Positions 1 to 8,701 of a stretch of 64,000 nucleotides of DNA are shown piece by piece (the first letter of the stretch is position 1; every line of letters starts with the position of its first letter). A model generated the notes under the pieces. It ran no database searches and was not told the origin of the DNA. It worked only from the letters and a program-made list of their open reading frames with translations. Origin of the DNA: Pedobacter sp. SYSU D00535 (lineage in GTDB: Bacteria; Bacteroidota; Bacteroidia; Sphingobacteriales; Sphingobacteriaceae). The DNA is taken from NCBI RefSeq assembly GCF_017355855.1, contig NZ_JAFEWD010000013.1, forward strand, positions 107,662-171,661. Reading direction: 5' to 3'. The translations under genes were made by a program, and so were the position numbers.

Positions 1-1127
1 TTGCACTCTTTCTAATTCCTTTTTTTTATCCCAAAGCCAAAGTTGAACCAACTGCAGGCATTATTAAAGCCTTTGCGCTCCCTATAAGGATTTATATCAC
101 GATTTGGTTGTTTTCCGCAGGGATGCAAGAGTCCGGGATCTCCATTATTTTACGTCAGGGATCAAGCAACATTATGGTAATTGTGGCCATCATTGCTGTA
201 ATGCTGTTGCTGTGGCAGCTACTCGGGGTCACTACCCGATTCTTCGAGCGACGCCTATCACACCATCAAAATCAGGCGGGCGTCTCCGCTATACTTTTTT
301 TACGAAGGACAGCAAAAGTAGCACTGATCGTTTTGGCTATTATTCTTGTGCTCGACACACTGGGTTTTGACGTGACTACAGGCTTAGCGGCCCTGGGGAT
401 AGGTGGTATTGCCCTGGCTTTGGGAGCACAGAAAACTGTAGAAAACTTTGTCGGGAGTGTTACACTCATTGCCGACCAGCCCATCAGGGTGGGCGACTAT
501 TGCAAGGTTGGAGATATATCCGGTACTGTTGAACAAATTGGGATGCGATCTACCCGTATCCGCACCATTAATCGCACGATGGTAACCATTCCCAACGGAG
601 ATTTTTCGTCCGAGAAAATTGAGACCTTTGCTACGCGTGATCAGTTCCTGTTCAATCCCAGCTTCAGGCTGCGATTTGAAACCAACCCCGAACAAATCCG
701 CTACCTGCTGGTGGAATTGCGTAGCATTTTGTACGCTCATCCTAAGGTAGACCCTTCCCCCGCCCGGGTGCGTTTTGTGGAAATTGGAGCGGATGCGCTG
801 AAGCTGGAAGTTTATGCGTACATCAAGGCGCTTGATTTCGACGAGTTTCTCGAGATTCAGGAAGATTTGCTTTTACGGATGATGGACGTAGTAGGTGCCA
901 GCGGAACTGCCTTTGCTCTGCCCTCGCAGCTTGTTTACCTGAGCCGGGATGAGGAGCTGCCGGAAGAAAGAAAGGCCGAAGTCGAAGCCCAGGTGGAGAA
1001 ATGGCGCGCTGCCGGAGAAATCCAGATACCAAAGTTTGATCCTGACCGAATTGACGAGTTGAAGGGCTCACTTGAGTATCCTGCAAAAGGATCTGCACAG
1101 GGCAAGGGTAAGCAATCGAATATTTGA
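1..1127 (+). CDS. MscS-family mechanosensitive ion channel (5' end outside window)
   Basis: Inner-membrane channel of the small-conductance mechanosensitive (MscS) family, which opens under membrane tension to release solutes. The reading frame is open from position 3, so the gene begins before the window; a TTG at 108 is internal and not the start. Hydrophobic segments lie at about 60-120 and 165-240. The pore helix and beta domain signature runs from about 390 to 620 (ALGIGGIALALGAQKTVENF, then a DQPIRVGDY-like stretch and VTIPNG). The alpha/beta cytoplasmic domain follows, with a charged tail after about 940. A 14-bp stem hairpin lies downstream. The subfamily cannot be fixed because the N-terminus is missing. 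Confidence 0.9.
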   Translation, partial: ALFLIPFFYPKAKVEPTAGIIKAFALPIRIYITIWLFSAGMQESGISIILRQGSSNIMVIVAIIAVMLLLWQLLGVTTRFFERRLSHHQNQAGVSAILFLRRTAKVALIVLAIILVLDTLGFDVTTGLAALGIGGIALALGAQKTVENFVGSVTLIADQPIRVGDYCKVGDISGTVEQIGMRSTRIRTINRTMVTIPNGDFSSEKIETFATRDQFLFNPSFRLRFETNPEQIRYLLVELRSILYAHPKVDPSPARVRFVEIGADALKLEVYAYIKALDFDEFLEIQEDLLLRMMDVVGASGTAFALPSQLVYLSRDEELPEERKAEVEAQVEKWRAAGEIQIPKFDPDRIDELKGSLEYPAKGSAQGKGKQSNI

Positions 1128-1147
1128 TTAGGAAGACTCATACGAAC

Positions 1148-1184
1148 TCTCAGTGAATAAAAACGATTGCTTTATTCACTGAGA
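1148..1184. terminator. Bidirectional hairpin between mscS-like gene and tetR
   Basis: A perfect 14-bp inverted repeat (1148-1161 against 1171-1184) with a 9-nt loop lies between two convergent genes. The stem is AT-rich and ends in AAA/TTT, so it could end transcription from either side. Confidence 0.6.
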
Positions 1185-1192
1185 AGTTGTCT

Positions 1193-1774
1193 CTAGTCCA
1201 GAACAGACAAAGCAAGTTCGACGGTAGCAGATAAGGAAGCTTTGGTAGGGTTTACTTTTGACGAGACTTTCAGGCCGTTGAAGAACGTAACCAGATAGGC
1301 GGCAGTAGCCTGGATATCTTTACTGCTGTTAATCTCCCCTGATTCTTGACCTCGTTTCAAATACTCAGTCAAAATGGCTTCAAAGTTTACTTTATTCAGG
1401 GATAGAAGGCTTCCAATTTCCTCGTCGCTAGGCATCAGTTCTGTTGAGGTATTTACCACCAGGCAGCCTTTGCGCTCAGGGTCCGCAACTGCCTGCTCAA
1501 TAGCTATGCTAAACAAGGTCCGGATACCTTCCTTTACCGAGGAGGAGGTGCTAAGTAGCGCGTTCAGCGCCCGGGTGTTTTCCTCGACGTATCTACTGAC
1601 GGCTTTTTGAAACAGCTGCTTCTTGCCTCCGAACGTATCATACAAGCTGGCTCTGTTGATACCCAGGTGCTTAACTATATCATCAATCGAAGTTGCATTG
1701 TAGCCCTGGCACCAGAAAATGTGTACCGCTTTCTGCAATACTTCGTCCTCGTCGAATTGCTTATTTCTTGCCAT
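1193..1774 (-). CDS. TetR/AcrR-family transcriptional regulator
   Basis: DNA-binding repressor of the TetR type, 193 aa. The N-terminal helix-turn-helix is clear at about residues 28-58 (TSIDDIVKHLGINRASLYDT, then a FGGKKQLF recognition-helix end). The C-terminal ligand domain resembles that of regulators that control a neighbouring oxidoreductase. It lies 48 bp downstream of the SDR gene on the same strand, so the two are probably one transcript. Two copies of an 18-bp palindrome in front of the SDR gene are the obvious operator, which implies autoregulation. The inducer cannot be deduced. Confidence 0.88.
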   Translation of the reverse strand: MARNKQFDEDEVLQKAVHIFWCQGYNATSIDDIVKHLGINRASLYDTFGGKKQLFQKAVSRYVEENTRALNALLSTSSSVKEGIRTLFSIAIEQAVADPERKGCLVVNTSTELMPSDEEIGSLLSLNKVNFEAILTEYLKRGQESGEINSSKDIQATAAYLVTFFNGLKVSSKVNPTKASLSATVELALSVLD

Positions 1775-1822
1775 TCCGCTCCTGTAAATGTCTCAAAAAT
1801 ACACTTTAGAACTATAAGTGCA

Positions 1823-2572
1823 TCAGGTTTTAATGAGCATCCCACCATCAATATTAAACTCGCCCCCCGTTATGAAGCTGGCAGAACTGGAAGCAAGGAA
1901 GGTCACTAATTCAGCTATGTCCGTTGGCTCTCCCAGTTTACCGAGGGGGATTTGAGATTTTGCATGATCTTTTATAAGTGCGGTCTGCTCCTCAGGAAAA
2001 CCGAGTTTCTGAAAGATAGGCGTACTTGTTGGTCCGGGATTAACAGCGTTGATTCGTATATTCCTTTTCGAAAGCTCGATAGCGGCGGTTCTCACGTAAC
2101 TGTTCAGGGCGGCCTTCGATGCTGAATAAATAGCCAAATTGGGTGATCCGGTGTATGCAGCGATAGAAGATAGAGCAATTATTGCCGCTCCATCTTTTAA
2201 AACTGGTAGAAATTTTTCGGTAGTGAACACAGCGCCTTTAAAATTGATATCCATTAGGTCGTCGAAGTTTTGCTCGCTAATTGCACCTACCGGTTCAAGC
2301 ACGAAAATTCCCGCATTTACAAACAATACATCAACCTGTCCATAGGCTCCCTGCACCTGTTCTACAAGGCTGTCCAGTTGCGAAAGGTCGGCCACATCCG
2401 CGACCACACCATTAACTCCCAATTTGGAGGCTGCCTCCTCAACCTTCTCGGCAGAGCGTCCTGTAATAATAACCTGGGCGCCTTGCTCCTTAAACGCCTT
2501 GGCCGTTGCGAACCCGATGCCGCTATTGCCACCTGTGATAACTACGGTTTGTCCTTGAAATCTTTTCATCAT
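1823..2572 (-). CDS. SDR-family NAD(P)-dependent oxidoreductase
   Basis: Short-chain dehydrogenase/reductase of about 249 aa. It has the Rossmann nucleotide motif TGGNSGIG near residue 11, an NAG motif (FVNAGIF), the catalytic Ser in SSIAAY and the YSASK Tyr/Lys pair; the C-terminus has a typical GGxxxxDGG end. The frame is open back to 2623, but those 17 codons translate the operator palindromes (an EQSFQ sequence appears twice), so I place the start at the MM at 2572-2567. It is probably co-transcribed with and repressed by the adjacent TetR protein. The substrate is unknown; pairs like this often deal with reactive carbonyls or quinones, which is inference. Confidence 0.88.
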   Translation of the reverse strand: MMKRFQGQTVVITGGNSGIGFATAKAFKEQGAQVIITGRSAEKVEEAASKLGVNGVVADVADLSQLDSLVEQVQGAYGQVDVLFVNAGIFVLEPVGAISEQNFDDLMDINFKGAVFTTEKFLPVLKDGAAIIALSSIAAYTGSPNLAIYSASKAALNSYVRTAAIELSKRNIRINAVNPGPTSTPIFQKLGFPEEQTALIKDHAKSQIPLGKLGEPTDIAELVTFLASSSASFITGGEFNIDGGMLIKT

Positions 2573-2578
2573 GTAATA

Positions 2579-2623
2579 TTGGAATGATTGTTCCAAAAGT
2601 ACAAATTGGAATGATTGTTCCAA
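2579..2623. promoter_or_regulatory. Tandem palindromic operator, probably for the TetR regulator
   Basis: Two identical 18-bp copies of TTGGAATGATTGTTCCAA lie at 2579-2596 and 2606-2623. Each is an inverted repeat (TTGGAA-N6-TTCCAA). Their starts are 27 bp apart, and the first begins 7 bp upstream of the SDR start codon. TetR dimers bind palindromes of this size, and binding here would block the SDR-tetR promoter. Confidence 0.75.
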
Positions 2624-2738
2624 AATTATTTCGCCTTATTTATGATATAGGAGAACCTAATGAAAGAGATAGAGTGAAGACATCAGGTGAGCAACGATGT
2701 TATTACACATCATTCTCCGACGATACTTTCTCATTTTA

Positions 2739-2746
2739 TAAATTTG
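2739..2746 (+). promoter_or_regulatory. Bacteroidota -7 element (TAnnTTTG) for GH28 gene
   Basis: TAAATTTG matches the Bacteroidota -7 consensus and lies 63 bp ahead of the GH28 start codon. No convincing -33 TTG box is visible, so support is limited to this one box. Confidence 0.4.
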
Positions 2747-2809
2747 GCCGATATTTAGCAACGGAATTAAAAATATTCCTTAACCAATTTAGACAAGAAG
2801 AAGAACTTA

Positions 2810-4168
2810 ATGATTACGCAAAAACTGAGGCTTGCACTGCTGCTTATTGTTTCCATTACGCTGAACTTTACAGCTTTGGCAAAGGAAGTATTTCCGGATG
2901 GAACACCGATACCAGAATGGTTCCGCCAAAACAAACCGACGGACATCAACAAATTGGGGAAACACTACCGGATCACAGATTTCAACGTTGTTAACGACAG
3001 TACCGTTATCCAGACGAAACTTCTGCAGGCTGTGATCGACAGAGCGCATGAGAACGGCGGTGGCGTAGTGATTATTCCAAAAGGAACTTTTCTTAGCGGC
3101 TCGCTGTTTTTCAAAAAGGGTACGCATTTGCATCTGGAAGAAGGCGGCCGTCTGAAAGGCAGCGATGATATCAGCAACTTTCCCCTGGTGATGACGCGTA
3201 TGGAGGGGCAAACCCTGAAATACTTTGCTGCACTGGTAAATGCGGATGGCCTTGACGGCTTTACAATATCCGGCAAAGGAACTATTGATGGCAATGGACT
3301 GCGCTACTGGAGGTCTTTCTGGCTTAGACGCGCTTTTAATCCAAATTGTACTAATATGGATGAGATGAGACCCAGGCTTGTGTATATATCCAATTGTAAA
3401 AATGTTCAGCTTTCGGGAGTGAGGTTGATAAACTCCCCATTTTGGACTACACATTTGTATAAATCAGAAAATGTAAAGCTCTTGGACCTGTACATTTACT
3501 CGCCTAAAGAACCCGTAAAAGCTCCGAGTACGGACGCTGTTGATATTGATGCCTGTAAGAATGTTCTGATTAAAAACTGCTATATGTCTGTAAACGATGA
3601 CGCTGTAGCGCTTAAAGGCGGTAAAGGTCCTCGTGCCGATAAGGATCCTAATAACGGAGCTAATCATAATATTATCATTGAAGACTGCACTTATGGATTC
3701 TGTCATGGTGCGCTGACTTTCGGAAGTGAGTCGCTCCACGATCGCAATATTATTCTGAGACGCATCAAAGTGAACCATGCGGAGCGCCTGCTTTGGCTGA
3801 AGATGCGGCCGGACACTCCTCAAAATTACGAGTATGTGTTGGTAGAAGACATCGAAGGCCACGATATTGGCAACTTCATTTTCATTCGGCCCTGGACCCA
3901 GTTCTTCGACCTGAAAGGAGAGGAAGTATCAGGAACATCAACAAGTCACCATATTACTATGCGTAATATAAAGTTGGATTGCGAAAACTTTTTTAACGTG
4001 GGAGCGGCGAAAGAAGTCAAGCCTTCTAAAGGCTTCGGTTACAAGTTATCAGACTTTAGGTTCGAGAACATCGACGTGACGGCGAAAAAGTTTGTAGATA
4101 TAAACACGTCTATTATAGATAACTTCCAACTAAAGAACGTGGTTGTGAACAAGAAGAAAGTCTTCTAG
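2810..4168 (+). CDS. Exported glycoside hydrolase family 28 (polygalacturonase-like)
   Basis: Secreted or periplasmic GH28 enzyme, 452 aa, expected to hydrolyse galacturonan (pectin backbone) or a related rhamnogalacturonan. Residues 1-24 form a signal peptide. The right-handed beta-helix carries the GH28 catalytic set in altered form: STD at 240-242 followed by D246 (family NTD), NDD at 262-264 (family G/QDD), CHG at 298-300 (family GHG) and a WLKM sequence near 329-332 in place of RIK. The aspartates and the His are kept. It is not beside SusC/SusD genes here; the other pectin genes in the window are two CE8 esterases about 8.5 kb away. A hairpin terminator follows. Confidence 0.88.
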   Translation: MITQKLRLALLLIVSITLNFTALAKEVFPDGTPIPEWFRQNKPTDINKLGKHYRITDFNVVNDSTVIQTKLLQAVIDRAHENGGGVVIIPKGTFLSGSLFFKKGTHLHLEEGGRLKGSDDISNFPLVMTRMEGQTLKYFAALVNADGLDGFTISGKGTIDGNGLRYWRSFWLRRAFNPNCTNMDEMRPRLVYISNCKNVQLSGVRLINSPFWTTHLYKSENVKLLDLYIYSPKEPVKAPSTDAVDIDACKNVLIKNCYMSVNDDAVALKGGKGPRADKDPNNGANHNIIIEDCTYGFCHGALTFGSESLHDRNIILRRIKVNHAERLLWLKMRPDTPQNYEYVLVEDIEGHDIGNFIFIRPWTQFFDLKGEEVSGTSTSHHITMRNIKLDCENFFNVGAAKEVKPSKGFGYKLSDFRFENIDVTAKKFVDINTSIIDNFQLKNVVVNKKKVF

Positions 4169-4206
4169 GAACGGCTAACCAGTAGAGGATAGAGATCTTA
4201 CTATAC

Positions 4207-4240
4207 AGGTCGTGGCCTAGTGCTGCGACCTTTTCTTTTT
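4207..4240 (+). terminator. Rho-independent terminator after GH28 gene
   Basis: AGGTCG at 4207-4212 pairs with CGACCT at 4226-4231, and a run of TTTTCTTTTT follows. Confidence 0.65.
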
Positions 4241-4282
4241 ACAATCTTTTTCTTTTACTTCCTTGTTAAACAAAGAAAAACT

Positions 4283-4459
4283 ATGAAAAAGATATGATTT
4301 GTAATGCTTTCCCATAACTACCGTCTGAAGAAAGAACAGTATCCTGCAACAATTGCCGCAGGGCTTGCAAGAGATTACTCGAGGCCTGGGATGGTTACCT
4401 ACGAGGTGGATTTGGACGGGAAGCCGGATTATAAGCTAGTGCTTTTGTCAGCCAAGTAG
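4283..4459 (+). pseudogene. Small broken gene with in-frame stop, possibly a PepSY-like protein
   Basis: An ATG at 4283 reads MKKI, meets a TGA at 4295, then continues in the same frame as FVMLSHNYRLKKEQYP and on to a TAG at 4457-4459. MKKI-stop-FVML resembles the start of a signal peptide broken by one nonsense change. The distal part (VTYEVDLDGKPDYKLVLLS) looks like the end of a small periplasmic PepSY-like domain, a weak resemblance only. A 51-aa gene starting at 4304 is the alternative reading. The surrounding 350-base gap otherwise holds only the GH28 terminator. Confidence 0.35.
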
Positions 4460-4519
4460 AGTACCTGTTGGATTTTAAATACAAAAAGGCGTGCGTAAAC
4501 AGGCACCCATAAATAACGA

Positions 4520-5554
4520 ATGAATACGAAAACGCTTGCAGGCTTAGGAGGCATCTCTGCTTTTCTTAAAAAAATCGGGTTTGATTACTTTATCGCAGGT
4601 ATTCTGGTGATGATTCTGCTGGCCCGCTTGTGGCCCGAGGGAGGGCTGGAAACTTCGCCTTTGGCTCTGCCCCAGATTGCAAGCTGGGGAGTAACACTTA
4701 TTTTCTTTTTTTACGGACTGCGCTTGAGTAAAGCCAAACTGGTGTCAGGCCTGACGAACTGGAAGCTGCATATTCTGGTACAACTGAGCACATTTCTGCT
4801 GTTTCCGCTACTGATTCTACTGGTAAAGCCGTTTTTCAGAGGGGATGAATATTTATGGCTTGGAACCTTCTTTCTCGCAAGTCTTCCATCCACGGTCTCC
4901 TCTTCCGTGGTGATGGTTTCTGTAGCAGGTGGTAACCTGCCGGGTGCTATTTTCAACGCAAGTATTTCAGGGATACTTGGTATTTTCCTCACTCCAGTCT
5001 GGATGAGTATCGCTCTACAGCAAGAGAACGGCGCCAGCAACCTCCCTGACGTTATCACTAAACTGACTGTTCAGGTGCTGATCCCCGTTATACTCGGGTT
5101 TCTGTTGAATAAAAAGTGGGGTGGGTTTGCTGAGCGAAACAAACAACGTTTAAAGTACTATGATCAGAGCATTATTCTCATCATCGTATACACGTCTTTT
5201 GCAGAATCCTTCTCCCAGAATCTTTTTGAAAACCTGAAGTTTCATGAACTCCTCTTTCTTGCTGTCGCGATGGCTGGGCTGTTTTTCCTGGTGTTTTATC
5301 TTATTTCGGTACTGTCGAGGCTGCTCAAATTTTCTCAGGAAGATCGTATTACCGCTATTTTTTGCGGTTCCAAGAAGTCGCTTGTTCATGGGACAGTGAT
5401 GTCGAAAGCCTTGTTTAGCGACAGTAACGCTACGGGGCTGGTGTTGCTCCCGCTGATGCTGTATCATGCTATGCAACTTTGCTTTGCGGCCATCATCGCT
5501 CAAAGGTGGTCCAGAGGCTCTAAGGAGGTGTCGCCTCAAGCTCAGTCGAAGTAG
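4520..5554 (+). CDS. Bile acid:sodium symporter-like transporter (SBF-like)
   Basis: Inner-membrane protein of 344 aa with about nine or ten hydrophobic segments. It resembles the SBF-like (PF13593) branch of the bile acid/sodium symporter superfamily: a RLWPEGGLE-type loop after the first helix, the SLPSTVSSSVVMVSVAGGN stretch near residues 125-145, and a GSKKSLVHGTVMSKALF loop near the C-terminus. The natural substrate in bacteria of this branch is unknown, so 'bile acid' is only a family label. It stands alone, and a strong bidirectional terminator follows. Confidence 0.85.
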   Translation: MNTKTLAGLGGISAFLKKIGFDYFIAGILVMILLARLWPEGGLETSPLALPQIASWGVTLIFFFYGLRLSKAKLVSGLTNWKLHILVQLSTFLLFPLLILLVKPFFRGDEYLWLGTFFLASLPSTVSSSVVMVSVAGGNLPGAIFNASISGILGIFLTPVWMSIALQQENGASNLPDVITKLTVQVLIPVILGFLLNKKWGGFAERNKQRLKYYDQSIILIIVYTSFAESFSQNLFENLKFHELLFLAVAMAGLFFLVFYLISVLSRLLKFSQEDRITAIFCGSKKSLVHGTVMSKALFSDSNATGLVLLPLMLYHAMQLCFAAIIAQRWSRGSKEVSPQAQSK

Positions 5555-5603
5555 AGTTGTTCGTCGGATAGATTCTTACTATTAGCAGTGAGAGTGAAAA
5601 AAA

Positions 5604-5625
5604 GGCGCACCGAAGGTGCGCCTTT
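5604..5625. terminator. Bidirectional terminator between SBF-like and methyltransferase genes
   Basis: GGCGCACC at 5604-5611, a GAA loop, then GGTGCGCC at 5615-5622. A-rich sequence lies to the left and TTT to the right, so it can serve both convergent genes. Confidence 0.8.
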
Positions 5626-5639
5626 AAGTATTCCTAGGA

Positions 5640-6161
5640 TTATTTGTTCGGCACGATCCACAGATAAATCATCTTTCCATCTACTTCCCGTGTTTGGTCT
5701 GGCTTCCAGTCGCCCATATCAAAAGCGTGAGATACGATCCTGGACCCAGGTTTTAATTGCTTCAGCAATAGTGGCCTAAGCTGCATGTTTACGCTGGGTA
5801 GCAGGTAGAGGGTGACTACTGATGCCTGCCTCAGGTCTGTCTTGAACAAATCTCCCTCCACAAATCTTACCTTATCAGTCACGTTTGCTTCTTTCGCGTT
5901 TTGGTTTGCTTCTTTAATTCGCTCGGGATTGTTGTCGACGCCCGTACCCCTGGTTCCGTAGGTTTTTGCCGCAGTGATGACTATACGTCCGTCTCCGCAC
6001 CCCAGGTCAAACAGCACGTCGTTGCTTGTTACTTTTGCAAGTTTAAGCATGGCGTCCACCACATTTTGCGGGGTGGGGACATAGGGAACCTGGGCCAGAG
6101 CATCTGCTTTTGCAAAGATCAGTAACAGAACGGTCGCAAATAGAATTTTTGATGTTTTCAT
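5640..6161 (-). CDS. Class I SAM-dependent methyltransferase with signal peptide
   Basis: A 173-aa protein with the class I methyltransferase glycine-rich motif FDLGCGDGRI (residues 51-60), an acidic residue after strand 2 (VDNNPE) and a PGSRIVSH post-motif. The first 24 residues (MKTSKILFATVLLLIFAKAD, then ALAQ) look like a cleavable signal peptide, which would place the enzyme outside the cytoplasm, where S-adenosylmethionine is not expected. Proteins with this layout are widespread but lack a known role. It lies 7 bp downstream of the APC permease gene, so the two are probably co-transcribed. Confidence 0.85.
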   Translation of the reverse strand: MKTSKILFATVLLLIFAKADALAQVPYVPTPQNVVDAMLKLAKVTSNDVLFDLGCGDGRIVITAAKTYGTRGTGVDNNPERIKEANQNAKEANVTDKVRFVEGDLFKTDLRQASVVTLYLLPSVNMQLRPLLLKQLKPGSRIVSHAFDMGDWKPDQTREVDGKMIYLWIVPNK

Positions 6162-6168
6162 GGTATTA

Positions 6169-7563
6169 TTATTTATCAGGTAAATGATTTGGTTTTTCCT
6201 TTGACTCTCTTTGCTTCAGGAACAGGTAGTAAACCGGCAGCCCGGCAAGCAGTACAGCGAGTCCTACCAGGGCGCCCAAGCCAGTATAAACAATGCTCGA
6301 GTAAAGTAGATAGGCGCTGGTGAGGCAGAATATAAGCGGAGTAAGGGGATATAAAGGGACTTTGAATGGCCTTTCTCTTCCGGGTTCTTTACGGCGCAAC
6401 ACAAACACCGACAGTCCTACCAATAAGAAGAAAAACCAGAAAACAGGTGCCGTATATTCTACGATTGTTTCGAAACCGTCACGGGTAAAAAAGCCGAGAC
6501 TTACCAATGCGAGGGATATGATTCCCTGAATCAAAAAAGCATTAACAGGCGTTGAGTTCTGATAGTTCCAGTTCCCCAGCCACGAGAAGGCTTTGAAGTC
6601 GCGGCCAACAGCATAATTGGTGCGGGCACCAGTGAAAATCGTTGCATTTGCAGAGGTTAAGGCGGAGACGGCAACAAGAACTCCCAATAGCAAAGCCCCT
6701 CTATTTCCGAAACTCCCTCTCATTACTTCGGTGCCCACTGCTTCACTTTTTGCCATTGCTGCAAGCCCGAGGCTATTTACATAGGCAACGTTTATAAGAA
6801 GATAGATGATGGTGATAGCAATAATGCCTATGATCAGCGCCCATACCATCTGTTTGCTGCCTGCCTTCATTTCAGACGACAAATAGGCTGCTTCGTTCCA
6901 ACCGCCAAAGGTTAGCAGAACTACCACCATTGCCATGCCTATTGAGTTTTCCGTAGTCGCCCCGCTGACACCTTGTGCCTGGGTGGAGGTATCAGCATAA
7001 AAAAGGCCCGCTACTGTTACCAATAGCAGGCCAGCTACTTCGAGGCTGGTCAAAAGCTTCTGCGTTCCGCTCCCAAATTGTACCCCTAACACGTTAATGA
7101 GTGTAAGGAGAATAATTGCAAGAGCAGCGTAAGCAATAGAAGAATAGGTGCCAATATTGAAAACCTGAGAGGCATAGTCGCCAAAAATGAAGGCGAGTAA
7201 GGCTATAGATCCGGTTTGGATAATTGCTATACGAGCCCAAGCAAAAAAGAATGCGGGATCTTTGCCGTATGCTTTTGAAATAAAGTGATAGTCGCCGCCG
7301 GTGTTTGGAAAAGCGGTTGTGAGCTCAGCATAGCACAAGGCCCCAATGAGTGAGATCACTCCTCCAGCAATCCAGACAGAGAAAAAAACAGTTTCGTCGG
7401 CCGAGTTGGCAGCTACAAGGGAGGGTGTACGAAAAATTCCCGCTCCAATTACAATCCCTATGATTAATGCAATGGCATCGGTTAAGCCTAACTTTTTTTT
7501 AGGTTCTATAGGTAGGCTGTCGACTGCTTCGGCAAATGCCTTGGCTTTACTATCCTCAGTCAT
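6169..7563 (-). CDS. APC-family amino acid permease
   Basis: Inner-membrane secondary transporter of the amino acid-polyamine-organocation superfamily, 464 aa with about twelve transmembrane helices. The conserved start of TM1 is visible (IALIIGIVIGAGIFRTPSLV, about residues 30-49), followed by the GALCYAEL motif of TM2 and a LTFGGWNEAAYLSSEMK segment near 215-232, typical of LAT/cationic permeases. The substrate cannot be named. It is the first gene of a probable two-gene unit with the methyltransferase. Confidence 0.88.
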   Translation of the reverse strand: MTEDSKAKAFAEAVDSLPIEPKKKLGLTDAIALIIGIVIGAGIFRTPSLVAANSADETVFFSVWIAGGVISLIGALCYAELTTAFPNTGGDYHFISKAYGKDPAFFFAWARIAIIQTGSIALLAFIFGDYASQVFNIGTYSSIAYAALAIILLTLINVLGVQFGSGTQKLLTSLEVAGLLLVTVAGLFYADTSTQAQGVSGATTENSIGMAMVVVLLTFGGWNEAAYLSSEMKAGSKQMVWALIIGIIAITIIYLLINVAYVNSLGLAAMAKSEAVGTEVMRGSFGNRGALLLGVLVAVSALTSANATIFTGARTNYAVGRDFKAFSWLGNWNYQNSTPVNAFLIQGIISLALVSLGFFTRDGFETIVEYTAPVFWFFFLLVGLSVFVLRRKEPGRERPFKVPLYPLTPLIFCLTSAYLLYSSIVYTGLGALVGLAVLLAGLPVYYLFLKQRESKEKPNHLPDK

Positions 7564-7968
7564 AGCTGAATTTTAAGGTATAAGTTAAACCCCGGGAACC
7601 CGTCACGGTTTTTTAATTGCTATATTCTTTTTTAAATTCTGTTCGGTCGTTCAACCGATTGGCTTCGAATGTGTTGGCCCGAATAAGAAAGGCTGCCGAA
7701 GCAGGGCGTTAAAGTATCATTTTTATGAAGGCTGAAGTATGTGAAAAAACTGCCCTATAGATATTTGTTAACGATTTTTTTTCTTTCTATACGCTACATC
7801 AAGTTGCCTAAGGAGGCTCAAATAGCTATAATTTTTCCTAATCATCATTTTTCTTTGTAATAAATCTATTTATCCCCTCATCATCCGAGAAAAAATTAAG
7901 ATAATAGTGGGACTATTCCTTCCTTGATTGATAGAGTTTGAGTTTAACCTGATTATAAAAAGTTGCAT
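7564..7968. other. Intergenic region between divergent permease and LuxR genes
   Basis: About 400 bases with no convincing gene. It must hold the promoters of both divergent genes, but I cannot identify a clear TAnnTTTG box or operator on either strand. Confidence 0.4.
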
Positions 7969-8649
7969 ATGGATACAACTTATCGCCTTTCTGCAGAATT
8001 GATTGAAAAAATCGACCGGTTCGCACCGGAAGCAGAACGGATGCCCGGGGTGGTAATTATTCACAAGGTAGGCGATTTTCCGGTGGTATATATGTCTTCT
8101 AATGGTTTAAAAATGCTCGGTGTGACCCTGAATGAGCTACAGGAAATGGGTACTGAGTATTACAGCCGCTTTTTCAATATTGAGGATATGAGTGACTTCA
8201 TTCCAAAGATGAACCACATGCTTCAAAGCAGGGATCCGGAGGCTACGTTTACCTTTTTCCAGCAGGTGAAGTTCCATGATCGCAAAGAATGGGTCTGGCA
8301 TGTTGCGAGTACCCGCATCTTTACTTTCGATTCGCAGGGAAATCCGGAACTAACGGTAACTGTTGCAGTGCCTATCGATCAGATGAAACACATCGCTGCC
8401 AAAGCGGAACGGCTGCTCAGGGAAAACTTGTTTCTGAAAGAGAATTACCAGCGATTTTCTACACTCGGTGAACGCGAGAAAGAGGTGCTGGCCCTTGTGG
8501 CTCAGGGTAAAAGTTCAAAAGAAATCGCCTGCGATCTTCATATTTCCACGGAAACCATCAACACCCACCGCCGGAATATCAAACGCAAATTGAATATCAC
8601 CACCAATTTTGATTTTACTGAATATGCCCGGGCGTTTGACTTGATTTGA
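7969..8649 (+). CDS. PAS domain-containing LuxR-family transcriptional regulator
   Basis: A 226-aa regulator. The N-terminal half is PAS-like (about residues 15-135, with PVVYMSSNG and a KEWVWHVASTR strand). The C-terminus is a LuxR/NarL helix-turn-helix (about 160-215: LGEREKEVLALVAQGKSSKE, then STETINTHRRNIKRKL). I chose the ATG at 7969 over the TTG two codons earlier. There is no receiver domain or adjacent kinase, so the signal probably acts directly through the PAS domain. Target genes are unknown; the divergent APC permease is the nearest candidate. Confidence 0.88.
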   Translation: MDTTYRLSAELIEKIDRFAPEAERMPGVVIIHKVGDFPVVYMSSNGLKMLGVTLNELQEMGTEYYSRFFNIEDMSDFIPKMNHMLQSRDPEATFTFFQQVKFHDRKEWVWHVASTRIFTFDSQGNPELTVTVAVPIDQMKHIAAKAERLLRENLFLKENYQRFSTLGEREKEVLALVAQGKSSKEIACDLHISTETINTHRRNIKRKLNITTNFDFTEYARAFDLI

Positions 8650-8701
8650 GGATGGAAGCGGGAAGGTCCGGACCCGCCCCCGCTCTATTTGGCTCGATGT
8701 G

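Noticed and set aside
2807..3454. 215-aa minus-strand frame
   Set aside because: Antisense to the GH28 gene and without any domain pattern.
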